From positions 1 through 5,431 of the forward strand of contig JAGODA010000225.1 in the NCBI GenBank assembly GCA_017998475.1: DNA of 5,431 nucleotides, read 5' to 3'. A program made the position numbers and the translations under genes. This DNA comes from Spirochaetota bacterium (lineage in GTDB: Bacteria; Spirochaetota; UBA4802; UBA5368). The notes beneath the pieces were generated by a model. It was not told the origin of the DNA, made no database searches, and saw only the letters and a program-made list of their open reading frames with translations. Shown here in pieces: positions 4,731 through 5,431 of this stretch (position 1 is the stretch's first letter; the number at the start of each line of letters is the position of its first letter).

Positions 4731-5431
4731 TACTCACCGACCTCCTGCGAGATCGCCTCGCGTTCGGCCGGAGGCAGGAATGACACCAGCTTGTCTTTAA
4801 CAATCCGCGGATTGTCCCCGGACTGGATGGAGAGTACCCCCTCTATCATGATCGATTTAAGCAGCACCTCCTCACCGGTGCGCAGATCGAGCTTGGTGGA
4901 CACCGGAAGGAGCACCAGGTTCGCCAGAATGGCGCCATACAATGTCGTGATAAGTGCGACGGCCATATAGGGGCCGATCATCGCCCTGTCTTTAAGGTTT
5001 ACAAGCATCAGGATGAGTCCCATGAGGGTTCCGATCATCCCGAATGCAGGAGCGTACGATGACCACTCGTCGAACATCCGCTTGTTGCTGTCGTGGCGGG
5101 TCATCATATTCTCGAGCTCGGTCTCCATGATCCTGCGCACGAGCTCGGGATCGGTACCGTCAACCACAAGCTGGATTCCCTTGCGGAGGAACTCGTCGTC
5201 GAGCTCGTCCAGGTCGTCCTCCAGCGCCAGGAGACCCTCGCGGCGCGCCTTTTCGGAAAACGACACAAGGGTGATGATAAGCTCACCCGGATTGTATTTC
5301 TGGGTAAACAACGCGATCTTCATGAAGTCCCATATCCTCAGGATACGGGCAAGAGGAAACGCGACGAGCATGGCGGCGATGGAACCTCCGATCGTAATCA
5401 TGACGGAAGGCGGATCCCAGAACAGCAGGAT
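4730..5431 (-). CDS. motA: Flagellar motor stator protein MotA (5' end outside window)
   Basis: MotA is the inner-membrane stator subunit that, with MotB, forms the ion channel that turns the flagellum. The reading frame is open to the window edge. The ten codons before the ATG at 5401 read ILLFWDPPSV, which matches the family pattern before the second membrane helix, so that ATG is internal and roughly the first 20-30 residues are missing. Counting from the ATG at 5401, the cytoplasmic loop carries RREGLLALE (about 53-61), with Arg53 and Glu61 in the place of the torque residues Arg90 and Glu98 of E. coli. Helix three holds YAPAFGMIGTL and helix four holds ALITTLYGAILANLVLLP. Pro118 and Pro166 correspond to the conserved prolines Pro173 and Pro222 of E. 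coli. The TAA stop shares one base with the motB ATG. The TTLYGA-type helix four resembles sodium-type stators (MotP/PomA), but this alone does not settle the ion. Confidence 0.95.
   Translation of the reverse strand: MLLFWDPPSVMITIGGSIAAMLVAFPLARILRIWDFMKIALFTQKYNPGELIITLVSFSEKARREGLLALEDDLDELDDEFLRKGIQLVVDGTDPELVRRIMETELENMMTRHDSNKRMFDEWSSYAPAFGMIGTLMGLILMLVNLKDRAMIGPYMAVALITTLYGAILANLVLLPVSTKLDLRTGEEVLLKSIMIEGVLSIQSGDNPRIVKDKLVSFLPPAEREAISQEVGE
4740..4746 (-). promoter_or_regulatory. motB ribosome binding site
   Basis: On the minus strand AGGAGGT lies nine bases before the motB ATG at 4730, inside the last codons of motA. It fixes the motB start and shows that motB can be initiated at a site overlapping the end of motA. 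Confidence 0.8.

Overview
The window is one stretch of a chromosomal flagellar/motility operon. Every gene lies on the minus strand, so transcription runs from high to low coordinates. In transcription order the genes are: motA (stator, 5' end cut off at 5431), motB (stator), a 168-base AT-rich gap with a probable internal promoter, fliL (stator-associated membrane protein), fliY (CheC-like plus FliN/SpoA switch protein), fliO, fliP, fliQ (with an apparent frameshift) and fliR (cut off at position 1).

The organism is most likely a spirochaete (Spirochaetota), because motA-motB-fliL sits directly upstream of the switch and export-gate genes. In Firmicutes, fliL-fliM-fliY-fliO-fliP-fliQ-fliR is also found, but motAB usually lies elsewhere. 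G+C is fairly high, so a low-GC Borrelia or typical Leptospira is unlikely. A higher-GC spirochaete, possibly Leptospira-related or an uncultured line, fits better. No fliM lies between fliL and fliY, unlike the order I recall from treponemes. The phylum is inferred from gene order and protein style only.

The products work together. MotA/MotB form the ion-driven stator and FliL surrounds or tunes it. FliY belongs to the rotor switch (C-ring) and carries a CheY-binding-type N-terminal motif. FliP, FliQ and FliR form the core of the flagellar type III export gate, with FliO as its assembly helper. Start-stop overlaps (motA/motB 1 base, fliO/fliP 14 bases) and short gaps point to translational coupling.

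The main anomalies are these: the frame break in fliQ at about 301-307; a fliY whose two CheC-type phosphatase motifs both deviate from consensus; the absence of fliM; and the AT-rich motB-fliL gap, which holds a promoter-like sequence, an 11-base direct repeat, a nine-codon leader ORF and a hairpin. I saw no novel defence system, mobile element, CRISPR array or RNA gene. This is an ordinary core locus with some odd details.
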